In this document: positions 1 to 9,255 of the stretch, piece after piece | Position numbering within the stretch: the first letter of the stretch is position 1 | Layout: every line of letters starts with the position of its first letter | DNA from: Sphingobium lactosutens | Lineage (GTDB): Bacteria; Pseudomonadota; Alphaproteobacteria; Sphingomonadales; Sphingomonadaceae | NCBI RefSeq assembly: GCF_013393185.1 | Contig: NZ_QJQX01000061.1 | Span: 1 to 64,000 of the forward strand | Direction of reading: 5' to 3' | Length of the DNA: 64,000 nt | Made by a program: the position numbers and the translations under genes | The notes under the pieces: generated by a model | What the model saw: only the letters and a program-made list of their open reading frames with translations | Told to the model about the DNA's origin: nothing | Database searches by the model: none

Positions 1-1075
1 CGGCTATGGCCGCAAGACAGTGACGACCGACGGGGGACGGATCGAGATCGAGGTGCCGCGTGATCGGGCCGGCAGTTTTGATCCGCAGCTTATCGCAAAA
101 TATCAGCGCCGTTTCCCCGGTTTTGATGACAAGATCATCTCGATGTACGCGCGCGGCATGAGTACCCGTGAGATCACCGGGCATCTGCGCGAACTGTACG
201 GCATCGATGCCTCACCCGACCTGATCAGCACGATCACGGACGCTGTGCTGGAGGAGGTCACGGCCTGGCAGCAACGGCCGCTGGACCCAGCCTATCCGCT
301 GGTTTTCTTCGATGCGATCCGGGTCAAGATCCGCGACGAAGGCATGGTCCGCAACAAGGCGATCCATATTGCCCTGGGCGTCATGGCCGACGGCACCAAG
401 GTGGTCCTTGGCTTGTGGCTGGAGCAGAATGAAGGCGCCAAATTCTGGCTGCGCGTCATGAACGAACTGCGCAACCGCGGTGTCGAGGATATCATGCTGG
501 CCGTCGTCGATGGCCTGAAGGGTTTTCCCGACGCCATCACCGCCGTCTTCCCCGAAGCGATGGTTCAAACATGCATCGTCCATCTGCTGCGGAACTCGAT
601 GGATTTCGTGGCGTGGAAAGACCGTAAGGCGCTCGGAACGGCCCTGAAGGCCATCTACCGTGCTGTCGATGCCGCGGCCGCCGAGGAAGCGCTAACGGCC
701 TTCGAAGCGAGCTTCTGGGGGCAGCGCTATCCTGCCATCGGCCAGAGCTGGCGTCGGGCATGGCCCGAGGTCATCCCATTTTTCGCCTTCCCCGACGAAG
801 TCAGGCGGATCGTCTACACCACCAATGCCATCGAGGCCTTGAACTCCAAGCTTCGTCGCGCTGTTCGTGCGCGGGGCCATTTCCCCAATGATGAGGCGGC
901 CACCAAGCTGCTCTATCTGATCTTGAACCGATCGGAAAAAGAGTGGAAAATGCCGCCGCGCGAGTGGAACATGGCGAAGGCTCAATTTGCCGTTCTCTTC
1001 GGCGAACGCTTCATCAGGGCCATGACGGCCTGATGGTCAACCGCCTCGCCGCACACGAAATTCCTGACAGTCCCC
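1..1075 (+). mobile_element. IS256-family insertion sequence, right portion
   Basis: The window opens inside an IS256-family element. The transposase reads in frame from the first bases, and after its stop at 1033 a short tail ends in GACAGTCCCC (1066-1075). The same terminal sequence, inverted, starts the second copy at 34914 (GGGGACTGTC), which supports this as the element end. The left end is outside the window, so the target duplication cannot be read. The tail between stop and end (GCACACGAAATTCC and flanks) is nearly identical in both copies. Confidence 0.85.
2..1033 (+). CDS. IS256-family transposase, N-terminus outside window
   Basis: Mutator/IS256-type DDE transposase. The reading frame is open to the window edge (codons GYGRK before the GTG at 20), so the true start lies upstream; the visible 343 residues compare with about 400 in the family. 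Seen: the FDPQLIAKYQRRFPGFD segment typical of the family, DAIRVKIRD (first catalytic Asp region), VVDGLKGFPDAI (second Asp) and TTNAIEALNSKLRR (Glu region), all intact. The protein would cut and rejoin the ends of this element. The visible part has no frameshift, unlike the degraded copy at 34914-35394. Confidence 0.93.
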   Translation, partial: GYGRKTVTTDGGRIEIEVPRDRAGSFDPQLIAKYQRRFPGFDDKIISMYARGMSTREITGHLRELYGIDASPDLISTITDAVLEEVTAWQQRPLDPAYPLVFFDAIRVKIRDEGMVRNKAIHIALGVMADGTKVVLGLWLEQNEGAKFWLRVMNELRNRGVEDIMLAVVDGLKGFPDAITAVFPEAMVQTCIVHLLRNSMDFVAWKDRKALGTALKAIYRAVDAAAAEEALTAFEASFWGQRYPAIGQSWRRAWPEVIPFFAFPDEVRRIVYTTNAIEALNSKLRRAVRARGHFPNDEAATKLLYLILNRSEKEWKMPPREWNMAKAQFAVLFGERFIRAMTA

Positions 1076-1170
1076 TGTTCGTTTCTGCGGCGGCTCGACA
1101 TCATGCTGACAGATCCTGTCACCGCCTTGTGCTATATGCTGTTTATCCCAACCCGCAAAGGATGAATAAT

Positions 1171-1527
1171 ATGACCAACACTGCAAGCCCTGCACTCCAG
1201 ATCGCTCTGGCATACCACGAAGCCTGGAAGAACCGCGACCATGCAACAGCCATGAAAGTTGTCGCTGATAACGTGATTTCCGAAACGCCATTCGGCCCGG
1301 TCGAGGGTGGCGAGGCGCTGCACAAAGGCGAATCCGAGTTCGCACACATCCTCAAAGGAGCGACGATGATCGCCGCTTTCGGCGACGAGAACACGGCGCT
1401 CCTGATGTACTACACCCATACCATTCCCGTCCCCAGTGTCCTTTCCTCGAAGTATTTCAAGGTCGAGAACGGGAAAATCACCGAGATCAAGGCGCTCTTC
1501 GACAAGAGCCAGTTCGCGGCCCAGTAA
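1171..1527 (+). CDS. SnoaL/NTF2-like small protein
   Basis: A protein of about 118 residues with an NTF2-like (SnoaL) cone-fold pattern: helical YHEAWKNRDHATAMKVVADNV, then a GPVEGGEAL segment and alternating strands ending in YFKVENGKITEIKALFD. Such proteins are small isomerases, hydrolases or polyketide-cyclase relatives; no specific reaction can be assigned. The start at 1171 is preferred because AAGG at 1158-1161 lies at good distance; 1162 is an alternative in the same frame. It follows the IS end by about 95 bases, so its original promoter may have been replaced by the insertion. Confidence 0.7.
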   Translation: MTNTASPALQIALAYHEAWKNRDHATAMKVVADNVISETPFGPVEGGEALHKGESEFAHILKGATMIAAFGDENTALLMYYTHTIPVPSVLSSKYFKVENGKITEIKALFDKSQFAAQ

Positions 1528-1659
1528 GCTATCTCATCGAAGGTCGCGGAAGCGTGGCGGCAAAGAGCCGCGACCTTCGGCGAGTACGACGCCAAACTGG
1601 CCCTCGAATAGATGAAGACGATTCAGCCGCACCAAGGTGTCGGCAAGGAGTATCCCCAC

Positions 1660-2535
1660 ATGATTACCATCACCGCAGCAACGGGCCGCTACGGGCGGCT
1701 CGTTGTCGACGCTCTGTTGCGTCATGGCGTTCCCGCCAATGAAATCGTGGCCGCAGTCCGCAGCCCGGAAAAGGCGGCTGATCTTGGCTCCAAAGGCGTG
1801 CAGGTTCGCGAGGCGGACTTTGATCGACCCGAAACCCTGTCAGCCGCCTTCGCCGGCGCCGACAAGCTCTTGCTGATCCCGTCGGCCGACTTCGAGCAAC
1901 GTTACCCGCAAATGGTGCGCGCGATCGAAGCCGCGGTCGAGGCCGGGGTCGGCCTTGTCGCCTATGCGAGCTTCGTCAACACTGACACCAGCACGATCCG
2001 GCTCGGTGAAGCGCACAAGCTAACCGAGGCCCTCATTCGCGACTCCGGGCTGCCTTACGTGATGTTGCGCAACGGGGCCTATATCGAGGTCTACGCGGGC
2101 GACCTGGGCGGCATGGACTATGCCGTCAATTCAGGCACGCTCGTCGGCTCGGCCGGTACGGGGAAGATCTCCGGCGCGAGCCGTGAAGACCTGGCCGAAG
2201 CGGCGGCCGTGGTGCTGACGAGCGACGATCAGGCTGGGAAGGTTTACGAACTGGGCGGGACGGCGTGGACGAAGGCCGATCTTGCCGCGGTTGTGTCGCA
2301 GCTCACCGGCCGGCCGCTCGTCTACCAGGACATGCCTATGGACGCCTACACGCAGGTGCTCGTCGCGGGTGGCTTTCCGCAGTTTCTGGCGGAGATCATC
2401 GCCGACGCCGGCTTTTCCGCGACAAGGGGCGACTGGTACACCGAGAGCAACGATCTGCCGCGCCTCCTTGGGCGGCCGAGCACGCCGCTCACTGATGTTG
2501 TCGCCGCAACCCTGAAGCGGAATGGCCTGCTATGA
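1660..2535 (+). CDS. NmrA/QorB-like NAD(P)H-dependent reductase
   Basis: A protein of 291 residues with an N-terminal Rossmann motif TAATGRYGRLVV, followed by the SPEKAADL and ADFDRPETLSAAFAGADKLLLI segments typical of atypical SDRs of the NmrA/QOR2 (E. coli YtfG) type. These reduce quinones or sense NADP; the length matches the roughly 286 residues of QOR2. ATG 1660 is chosen because AAGGAG (1645-1650) lies 9 bases upstream. The stop overlaps the next start (ATGA at 2532), so the pair is probably translationally coupled. Substrate is unknown. Confidence 0.85.
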   Translation: MITITAATGRYGRLVVDALLRHGVPANEIVAAVRSPEKAADLGSKGVQVREADFDRPETLSAAFAGADKLLLIPSADFEQRYPQMVRAIEAAVEAGVGLVAYASFVNTDTSTIRLGEAHKLTEALIRDSGLPYVMLRNGAYIEVYAGDLGGMDYAVNSGTLVGSAGTGKISGASREDLAEAAAVVLTSDDQAGKVYELGGTAWTKADLAAVVSQLTGRPLVYQDMPMDAYTQVLVAGGFPQFLAEIIADAGFSATRGDWYTESNDLPRLLGRPSTPLTDVVAATLKRNGLL

Positions 2536-3464
2536 AACGAATCCAGTATCACCAATATGGTGGCCCGGAGACCATGAAGCTCGAAGACTTCGCGCTTCGG
2601 TCACCGGGCAAGGGCGAGGTCGCCGTAAAGGTGGCCTTCGCGGCGATCAATCCGATCGATTGGAAAGTGCGCAACGGAGCGCTGAAGATGGTGACGGGGA
2701 AGACATTCCCTCGCGCCCTCGGAAGCGACTTTTCGGGGACGGTGATTTCCGTTGGGCCTGACGTGACGCGCGTCAAGGCTGGTGACGCGGTGTTCGGCCT
2801 CGCGCCGATCAAGGAGGGCGGCGCGATCGGTGAAGCCGTGATCGCACCTGAGACCCTCCTTGCCAGGAAGCCGGATGCGATATCCTTCGAAGACGCGGCC
2901 TGCCTCGGGACCCCAGGCGTCACCGCCTGGAACGGCCTTGTCGACAAGGCGGGCCTGAAACGCGGGCAGCGCGTGTTTATCAACGGCTGCAGCGGCTCCG
3001 TCGGTGAATCGGCGGTCCAGATCGCCCGCATGCTCGGTGCGACGGTCTCGGGCAGTTGCAGCGCCGAAGGGGCGCAAAGAGCGCGCGATCTCGGCGTCGA
3101 GACCGTGTTCGATTATCGCACGACCGATCTGTCGAAGATCAGCGAGCGTTACGACATCGTCTATGACACGACCGCCACGATGGAGGTGGCCGTTGGGCTC
3201 GGTCTGCTTCGCAAGGGCGGTGTGTTTCTCGACATCAACCCAACGCCGATCAAGTTCATTCGCGCACTCTTCAATCGACGGCTGAAACCGATCGTCTGCA
3301 CCGCGCGAGCCGACATTCTCGATGGCGTGGCTCGGGCCGCGGGCGAAGGGAAGCTGAAGCTGCCGGTCGCCAAGATCGTTCCGCTTGCGGATGCGATCGC
3401 GCTGGTCATCGCTCTCGAACAGGGGCGCAAGCTCAATGGGAAGGGCCTGGTTTCAATAGATTGA
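2532..3464 (+). CDS. MDR-family NAD(P)-dependent quinone oxidoreductase-like protein
   Basis: A protein of 310 residues of the medium-chain dehydrogenase/reductase superfamily. The N-terminal GroES-like half has AAINPIDWKVRNG and ALGSDFSGTV; the nucleotide-binding half has the glycine-rich INGCSGSVGESAVQIA (about residues 149-164). The catalytic-zinc Cys/His pattern of true alcohol dehydrogenases is absent, which points to the zinc-free quinone oxidoreductase branch. It overlaps the upstream reductase by four bases. The WYL regulator 44 bases downstream is the likely controller. Physiological substrate is not evident. Confidence 0.85.
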   Translation: MKRIQYHQYGGPETMKLEDFALRSPGKGEVAVKVAFAAINPIDWKVRNGALKMVTGKTFPRALGSDFSGTVISVGPDVTRVKAGDAVFGLAPIKEGGAIGEAVIAPETLLARKPDAISFEDAACLGTPGVTAWNGLVDKAGLKRGQRVFINGCSGSVGESAVQIARMLGATVSGSCSAEGAQRARDLGVETVFDYRTTDLSKISERYDIVYDTTATMEVAVGLGLLRKGGVFLDINPTPIKFIRALFNRRLKPIVCTARADILDGVARAAGEGKLKLPVAKIVPLADAIALVIALEQGRKLNGKGLVSID

Positions 3465-3508
3465 GCAACCCACTGCCAAATTTTGGCATTGGCTGGTAGA
3501 ATGGTCTG

Positions 3509-4231
3509 ATGTCCAAGAGCAACCGGCTTTTCGATCTTATGCAGACTTTGCGCCGACACAGCGGTCCTGTGGCGGGCACTGAACTCGCACGCGAAGCTGG
3601 CGTCTCGTTGCGGACCATCTATCGCGATATCGCCAACCTCCAGGCGATGGGTGCGGACATCGAGGGAGAGCCGGGCTTCGGCTATGTGCTGAAGCCCGGC
3701 TTTCTGCTGCCGCCGCTGATGTTCTCGCAGGAGGAGCTACAGGCGCTTACGCTAGGGGCGCAGTGGGTCGGCCGCCAAACAGATGATGGCCTGGCGCTCG
3801 CCGCCCAGAACGCTATCGCCAAGATCGGGGCGGTGCTCCCCTCTGAACTCCGGCACATGCTGACCGACAATGCCTTCCACGTTGGTCGCGCTGCGCCAGC
3901 GCCTGCCTCGGTGGATCTTCAGGTCCTGCGCCAGGCGATGCGCGAACAGTTCAAACTTCACATCGCCTATCGCGATCCGAAAGGCGATGAGACCCAGCGG
4001 ATCATCTGGCCAATCATGCTCGGTTTTATCGAGACCAAACGCTTCGTCGCGGGGTGGTGCGAGCTTCGACAGGATTTTCGAACGTTCCGGACCGATCGTA
4101 TCGGGCGAGTTGAACTTCTCGAAGAGCGCTATCCGGGGCGCAGGCGTGACCTCGCGAAGCGATGGCGAACTCTGGTTGACGCAGAAAAAGCAAAAGCCGC
4201 AGCCAATGAGGGCGTGACGGAAAGGTCCTAA
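3509..4231 (+). CDS. YafY-type HTH/WYL transcriptional regulator
   Basis: A protein of 240 residues. The N-terminal winged helix (RLFDLMQTLRR, AGVSLRTIYRDIANL, about residues 5-60) matches the HTH_11/DeoR-like fold of YafY regulators, and the C-terminal half contains the WYL ligand-sensing region (LHIAYRD, RIIWPIML, VAGWCELR, FRTDRI). Such proteins commonly repress or activate the adjacent oxidoreductase genes in response to a small molecule. Here it directly follows the NmrA/MDR pair on the same strand. The DNA site is not recognisable from this sequence alone. Confidence 0.88.
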   Translation: MSKSNRLFDLMQTLRRHSGPVAGTELAREAGVSLRTIYRDIANLQAMGADIEGEPGFGYVLKPGFLLPPLMFSQEELQALTLGAQWVGRQTDDGLALAAQNAIAKIGAVLPSELRHMLTDNAFHVGRAAPAPASVDLQVLRQAMREQFKLHIAYRDPKGDETQRIIWPIMLGFIETKRFVAGWCELRQDFRTFRTDRIGRVELLEERYPGRRRDLAKRWRTLVDAEKAKAAANEGVTERS

Positions 4232-4361
4232 CGTTTCATCCGGTGCTTCATGCTGACAACGGCTGTCACCTGACTGCGCTATGCATTGCAGTTCGCCCGC
4301 AATGAAAGGAAACACTGCGGTGTGAGCCACGAGCGGAATGCTCTTGGCTTGGTCTTCCCCG

Positions 4362-5114
4362 TCATAATGTCGAGACCATGTGGCCGCCATCCACCGTAAG
4401 AACTGATCCGGTCATGTAGTTTGACCCGTCCGAAGCCAACAGAAGCAGCGGCGCTTCAAGATCCTCGAGTGTGCCCAAGCGGCGCATCGGATTCCGCTGG
4501 ACCAAATCACTCCCGGCGTCGCTTGTGAAAAAGCTGTGATTGAGGGCGGTATCCACGTAGCCAGGTGCGAGTGCGTTCACACGAATTCCATAGCGCGCGA
4601 GTTCGAGTGCGAGTTGTTTAGTGAGCTGAATCACAGCGGCCTTGGAAATGGCATATGGAGTGACATGTCCCGCTTGCCGTAACCCCAATATTGAAGCAAT
4701 ATTGATGATCGATCCGCCTCGCTTACGATCGCGCATCCCCCTTGCAACTTCTGTAGCCGTTAGAAACGCGCCTTTCAGATTTGTCCCGAGTATTAGCTCA
4801 TAATCTGCTTCGGTTTGGTCCAGAACCGGCTTGCTGTTTGTCACACCGGCAGCGTTGACGAGAATATCGACCGCGCCGGCTTGAGCGACGCCATTTATAA
4901 CGGACTTTCTATCCGTCACATCCATCACAACCGCTTCGGCGCTGCCGCCATAGGCGGCTATCTCAGCAATTAAAGTATCGAGGGCTTCGGTCCGTCGAGC
5001 CGCGACAACGCCATGGGCTCCAGCCCTCACTAATATATTAGCAAATTGCCGGCCCAGCCCGCTGCTAGCCCCTGTTATTAACGCGCGCTTGCCCGCAAGC
5101 AATCCTTTAGGCAT
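4362..5114 (-). CDS. Short-chain dehydrogenase/reductase (SDR)
   Basis: A classical SDR of 250 residues: cofactor motif TGASSGLG near the N-terminus, NAAG, the catalytic tyrosine/lysine pair in YAISK, the ALAPGYVDT segment after it, and the C-terminal TGSVLTVDGG. The acid or arginine after the second strand (ARRTE) suggests NADP preference, though weakly. CGGAGGA lies just upstream of the start. It is the last gene of a minus-strand set with a flavin reductase and a TonB receptor; its likely role is oxidation of an alcohol or ring-dihydrodiol intermediate, which is inference. Confidence 0.9.
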   Translation of the reverse strand: MPKGLLAGKRALITGASSGLGRQFANILVRAGAHGVVAARRTEALDTLIAEIAAYGGSAEAVVMDVTDRKSVINGVAQAGAVDILVNAAGVTNSKPVLDQTEADYELILGTNLKGAFLTATEVARGMRDRKRGGSIINIASILGLRQAGHVTPYAISKAAVIQLTKQLALELARYGIRVNALAPGYVDTALNHSFFTSDAGSDLVQRNPMRRLGTLEDLEAPLLLLASDGSNYMTGSVLTVDGGHMVSTL

Positions 5115-5195
5115 CCATTCCTCCGGACGTTTTGATCTATATAAAAATCACCGTCGGCGATCGGATGACGTCGCCAGCGATGCTTAGAGATAGAG

Positions 5196-5687
5196 CTATC
5201 GGAGGTTATGGTAGCGTCGATCAAACCATATCAATCCGCTAGCCGCTTCATGCACATGAAGACCGAGAACCTGCGCAAAAAACACGCTATGGCTCCCAAC
5301 TTCACAGATAGAATCGATGCTACAATCAATGGAGGCAGTCGCGTCTACGAGTGCAGGTGCGCCTGTTTCAAGGTCAGTCCACTTTCCCAGTGCGAATCGC
5401 TCACCATGATCATCTTTCATGAATTGTGAGCACATGTCTTGCTGGTGCTCGCTTAGAATATTCACGCACAATACACCGTTTCTCTTAATTGTTGCATTTG
5501 CGCCTGACGATCGGTTGACACACACAATGATGGTCGGCGGGTTGTCTGTAACACTACACACAGCAGAAGCCAGGATACCATATCGGCCCCCAACACCATC
5601 GGTAGTGATAAAGTTTACAGCTGCGCCAAGCCGGGACATTGCCGAACGAAAAAGATCGGCTTTCGATATATCTTCTGATCCTCGCAT
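5196..5687 (-). CDS. Flavin reductase (HpaC/HsaB-like)
   Basis: A protein of 163 residues with the flavin reductase-like split-barrel pattern: RSAMSRLGAAVNFITTDG, LASAVCSVTDNPPTIIVCVN, GVLCVNIL, and the C-terminal GLIWFDRRYHNL. It would supply reduced FMN or FAD to a two-component monooxygenase. The nearest monooxygenase of the matching type in this half of the window is the acyl-CoA-dehydrogenase-fold enzyme at 18181, in another operon. Here it sits between a TonB receptor and an SDR on the minus strand. A second flavin reductase lies at 58791. Confidence 0.88.
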   Translation of the reverse strand: MRGSEDISKADLFRSAMSRLGAAVNFITTDGVGGRYGILASAVCSVTDNPPTIIVCVNRSSGANATIKRNGVLCVNILSEHQQDMCSQFMKDDHGERFALGKWTDLETGAPALVDATASIDCSIDSICEVGSHSVFFAQVLGLHVHEAASGLIWFDRRYHNLR

Positions 5688-5806
5688 CGCTGATCCCTAG
5701 GAAATATGAAAATTTACTGTGCGACCCCTTTTGTGAAGGGTTAGCGTAGAGAGTATCGGGGCCCCAACTGCGAAAGCTGGCCCACCCGTTTACGACAGGC
5801 TGCGAG

Positions 5807-8023
5807 CTATTTTAGCGACCAGCTGAGCGAAACCCCATACATTCTTGGCTCCGCATCAAATACATTGACGCCGAAAGAGTTCGGATTGAGCAAGGTGTTA
5901 TAATATTGATTGGTCAGATTCGTGGCCCACAAAGTAGCTTTGAGCGGCGTGCTGGGGAGGGTGTAACTGATCGATCCATTGACGGTCCAGTAGGACTTTT
6001 GCGCAAACAAGTTGGAGGGATCCCAGAAATAACGGCCCGTATGCCGTGCCTTTATGCTCGCTTCTACTTTCGAGGAGTCGCTAAATTCGTGCGTATAATC
6101 AGCTCCGAGCGCGACGGTGAATTTGGGCGCCCGCTGGAGGCGATTGCCGCGCGGATCGATGTAAATTATTGCGTTGCCGGCAGGTCCGGGGACGATCGCA
6201 CCATATCCTCCCGCACCAAATGAGCCGTACTCCGTATCCAAATATACGGCGCTAGCGTTTAAAACGAGATCGTGAACCGGTGCGAGTGTCAAGCTCGCCT
6301 CGGCACCTTTAACGGTCGCGGACTTCGCATTCTGAAGGACAGTTGCCCCGGATGAGCTTGGTTGAACGGTTTGAACCTGGAGATCGTGCACCTTGTAATA
6401 GAACAACGAGCTGTTGAAACGCAGGGTGCCGCCCAGAAAATCGGATTTGTTTCCGATCTCGAAAGCGTCCATAGTCTCCGGATTAACCGGACCGGGGCTG
6501 GTCGGAACGTTGAGATTGTAAGCAGCGACCTTGTAGCCGCGCGAATAGGATGCATAGAGCATCGTATTACCGAATTTATAATCAAGAACGGCCTTGGGGC
6601 TGAAATTATTCCAGTTACGTTTCAACGACGGGACGGGAACGGGAATAGCGATAGGGCCGCTCAGGATATTTTGAGCGCCGTCAAATGATTTCTCGTCGTG
6701 CGTATAACGCCCGCCTGCGGTCAAATTGAGGCCATCCGCTAACGGGAACGTTACCTGCCCGAAAAGTGCGTAGCTGTTTGAGCGCACCCGTCCGATGAAC
6801 TGGATCTGGTCCGCCGGCGCGAATAGGAGCGAAACCGCCCGGAAATCGTACTGACCCGACCGTTCGTGAAAATAGAGCCCGCCGGCGAGCCACGAGATGG
6901 CACTGCCTGGCTTCGATTGAATCTGCAGTTCCTGGGACGACTGGCGCGCACGATTTACGGCGTTTCCGAATGCGAACAAGGGGGCCTGTGTGGCGTCATA
7001 GTCGGCCGAACCCAGAACCCGGCCATAGCGGTAGGCACTGATACCAACAAGATCAGCGAAGCCGAGATCAATTTCTTCTTTTACGGTCGCACTGTGGCCA
7101 CGCATTCTCGTAAAACTGGGAAAGTCGGTATTAATCGAATAGCGCGGGGGAATGGCACCGGGTGCCCCCAGAATATAGCCAAGTGCCGTTGGTTGGGTCT
7201 GCCGGTAAGCGTTAAACTCGGGCGAGTGCGATCCCGTGATGTCTGCGCTGGCAGTTAGCTTTATGGCGTCGGACGCTTCCCACACAACTTTCAAGCGCGC
7301 GCCCCACTGCCGGACACTGTCCGGTTCACTTGACGCCCTGGGCTTTGGCTCGAAATCAATATAGGTGTCGCGGTCCAGAAATGTGGCATAGATGCCCACG
7401 CTCAAACGGTCAGTGAGGGGACCAGAGAGATAGCCGCTGGCTTCCTTGCGGTCATAATTGCCGTAGCCCAATTCGAGTTTGCCTTTGACTTCCTGGCCAG
7501 GTGTCAGCGTCACATAGCTGATCGCTCCTCCTAAGGCGTTACGCCCGTACAATGCAGCCTGAGGCCCAACCAGAACTTCGACGCGCTCAACGGCGAGTTG
7601 CGTCGACATCACGCCCTGCGGATCGGCGATATAGACGCCATCAACGTAGGTTGCGACGCTCGGCGCTGCATTAGGCTGCGTAATATCTGTACCGATACCC
7701 CGAAGGAAAGGCTGCGCGAAACCCACGAGCTGGTTGTAGGTCAAAGCCGGCACTGCGATTTGCAAGTCCATCGGCGCTTTGATGTGCTGGCGATCAAGTG
7801 TCGCTTCACTGACTGCGCTTATCGAAATGGGGACGTCCTGCGTGCGTTCCGCTCGGCGCTGCGCCGTCACCACAATATCGCCGATTCCAGTGTCCTGCGC
7901 ATCGGCCTCTTGTGCCCATCCGTAGCTCGGCATTGATGCCAGGGCCAGCGCGATTGTGCTCACGCAGCCGCGTCGATAGCGCGGATTGATTTTCCCACCC
8001 TCCGGCGCTCTTCCAAAGTCCAT
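5807..8023 (-). CDS. TonB-dependent outer-membrane receptor
   Basis: A protein of 738 residues. After an N-terminal export signal (about residues 1-37, ending near PSYGWAQ) comes a TonB-box-like DIVVTAQRRAERTQDV, a plug domain (VERVEVLVGPQAALYGRNA), then a beta-barrel with a C-terminal aromatic-rich strand ending in SLSWSLK. The start at 8023 is preferred over 8047 because GGGAGGGG lies five bases upstream. Such receptors in sphingomonads often import hydrophobic or aromatic substrates rather than siderophores. It heads the minus-strand set with the flavin reductase and SDR, consistent with substrate uptake. Confidence 0.93.
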   Translation of the reverse strand: MDFGRAPEGGKINPRYRRGCVSTIALALASMPSYGWAQEADAQDTGIGDIVVTAQRRAERTQDVPISISAVSEATLDRQHIKAPMDLQIAVPALTYNQLVGFAQPFLRGIGTDITQPNAAPSVATYVDGVYIADPQGVMSTQLAVERVEVLVGPQAALYGRNALGGAISYVTLTPGQEVKGKLELGYGNYDRKEASGYLSGPLTDRLSVGIYATFLDRDTYIDFEPKPRASSEPDSVRQWGARLKVVWEASDAIKLTASADITGSHSPEFNAYRQTQPTALGYILGAPGAIPPRYSINTDFPSFTRMRGHSATVKEEIDLGFADLVGISAYRYGRVLGSADYDATQAPLFAFGNAVNRARQSSQELQIQSKPGSAISWLAGGLYFHERSGQYDFRAVSLLFAPADQIQFIGRVRSNSYALFGQVTFPLADGLNLTAGGRYTHDEKSFDGAQNILSGPIAIPVPVPSLKRNWNNFSPKAVLDYKFGNTMLYASYSRGYKVAAYNLNVPTSPGPVNPETMDAFEIGNKSDFLGGTLRFNSSLFYYKVHDLQVQTVQPSSSGATVLQNAKSATVKGAEASLTLAPVHDLVLNASAVYLDTEYGSFGAGGYGAIVPGPAGNAIIYIDPRGNRLQRAPKFTVALGADYTHEFSDSSKVEASIKARHTGRYFWDPSNLFAQKSYWTVNGSISYTLPSTPLKATLWATNLTNQYYNTLLNPNSFGVNVFDAEPRMYGVSLSWSLK

Positions 8024-8262
8024 AATTCCCCTCCCAATTTCTATCACCAGCTAGGTTCGTTTGAGGCGACCCATCCTTATGAAGATGCTCCCAAAACGGA
8101 TGGCTATCTGTCCCCCCCGAGCGTTACAGATGGATCGGGAGAGTCGCTTGTCCCAGCGATAGGGGACCGCGGGCTCCGCACCGACCGTGTATGCTCGCCA
8201 AGCAAAAGAGAAATGCGGCTACCCAGCAATGGCATTTCCGAGATCATCTGCGGGAGACTTTC

Positions 8263-9255
8263 TTGAACCTCGAAACCAATGAGTCGATCGGTATCTCGAA
8301 CGCCAGATATCCCGAGCTGCTCGAACTCTATCGGCGCATGGTGACGATCCGGGAGGCAGAAAAAAATTGCGGCGCGATGTTCGCTGCCGGCGAAATTCCA
8401 GGCTTTATTCATCTCAGCGACGGACAGGAGGCCGTGAGTGTCGGCGTAATGGCATCGCTTCGAGCCGACGATACCATAGCCTCCACGCACCGGGGGCATG
8501 GCCACGCGCTTGCAAAGGGCCTTCACATTGATGCCTTCTTTCGCGAACTGATGGGTAAAGCCGACGGCGCCTGTAAAGGTCGTGGAGGCAGTATGCATGT
8601 TGCGGATCTTTCGGTCGGCATGCTCGGTGCTAACGGGATTGTCGGCGGCGGTGTCGCAATCGCGCTCGGAAGCGGGCTGGCCCAGAAGCTGCGCGGGAGC
8701 GACGGTCTAGCGGTCTGCTTCTTTGGTGACGGAGCGTTAGCTGAGGGCATCGTTCATGAAAGTCTGAACATCGCACAATTGAAGACCATTCCGGTGTTGT
8801 TCGTGTGCGAGAATAATGGCTGGTCGGAATTTAGCCCAACCTCGACCCAGATAACCTTTACACTAGAGAGGCTCGCGGCGGCCTACGGTATTCCCTATTA
8901 TAACGCCGACGGGTCGGACGTCGAGAAGGTTGCCGAGCTGACAGCGGACGTGGTCGAACATGTCCGCCGGCATCGTGGCCCGGCTGTGTTGGAATTCGCG
9001 ACTACCCGAATCCGCGGTCACTACGAAGGAGATTCCCAACGCTACCGTAATGACACGGCTCCGCCCGTCGATCCGTTGGCTATCGCTCGGAGTCTTCTAG
9101 AGGAGCGTGGCATCGATGCGAACGAACTGGCCGCGATGGAGACCGAAATCCAGTCGGAAATCCAGCGAGCGGTTGAGGCTGCAAGGCTCAGCACCGATCC
9201 GACCCTCGAAACGGCGATCCAAGAGGTCTATGCGATCGTAGGGGTTGCGGCATGA
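8263..9255 (+). CDS. 2-oxoacid dehydrogenase E1 component, alpha subunit (AcoA/PdhA-like)
   Basis: TPP-dependent dehydrogenase E1 alpha, about 330 residues from TTG 8263 (GGGAG six bases upstream; an upstream start at 8191 would add 24 unlike residues). Seen: TIREAEKN, the HRGHGHALAKG pocket, and the thiamine-diphosphate motif opening with GDGALAEG and closing with CENN. With the beta subunit (four-base overlap) it decarboxylates a 2-oxoacid or cleaves an acyloin such as acetoin and passes the acyl group to E2. Length and order match acoABC-type sets. The true substrate here is unknown; branched 2-oxoacids are possible. Confidence 0.92.
   Translation: MNLETNESIGISNARYPELLELYRRMVTIREAEKNCGAMFAAGEIPGFIHLSDGQEAVSVGVMASLRADDTIASTHRGHGHALAKGLHIDAFFRELMGKADGACKGRGGSMHVADLSVGMLGANGIVGGGVAIALGSGLAQKLRGSDGLAVCFFGDGALAEGIVHESLNIAQLKTIPVLFVCENNGWSEFSPTSTQITFTLERLAAAYGIPYYNADGSDVEKVAELTADVVEHVRRHRGPAVLEFATTRIRGHYEGDSQRYRNDTAPPVDPLAIARSLLEERGIDANELAAMETEIQSEIQRAVEAARLSTDPTLETAIQEVYAIVGVAA

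Noticed and set aside
8104..8262. Short minus- and plus-strand frames in the TonB / E1 divergent region.
   Set aside because: They lack family resemblance and ribosome sites; the region is better read as a shared promoter region, with no box found in it.
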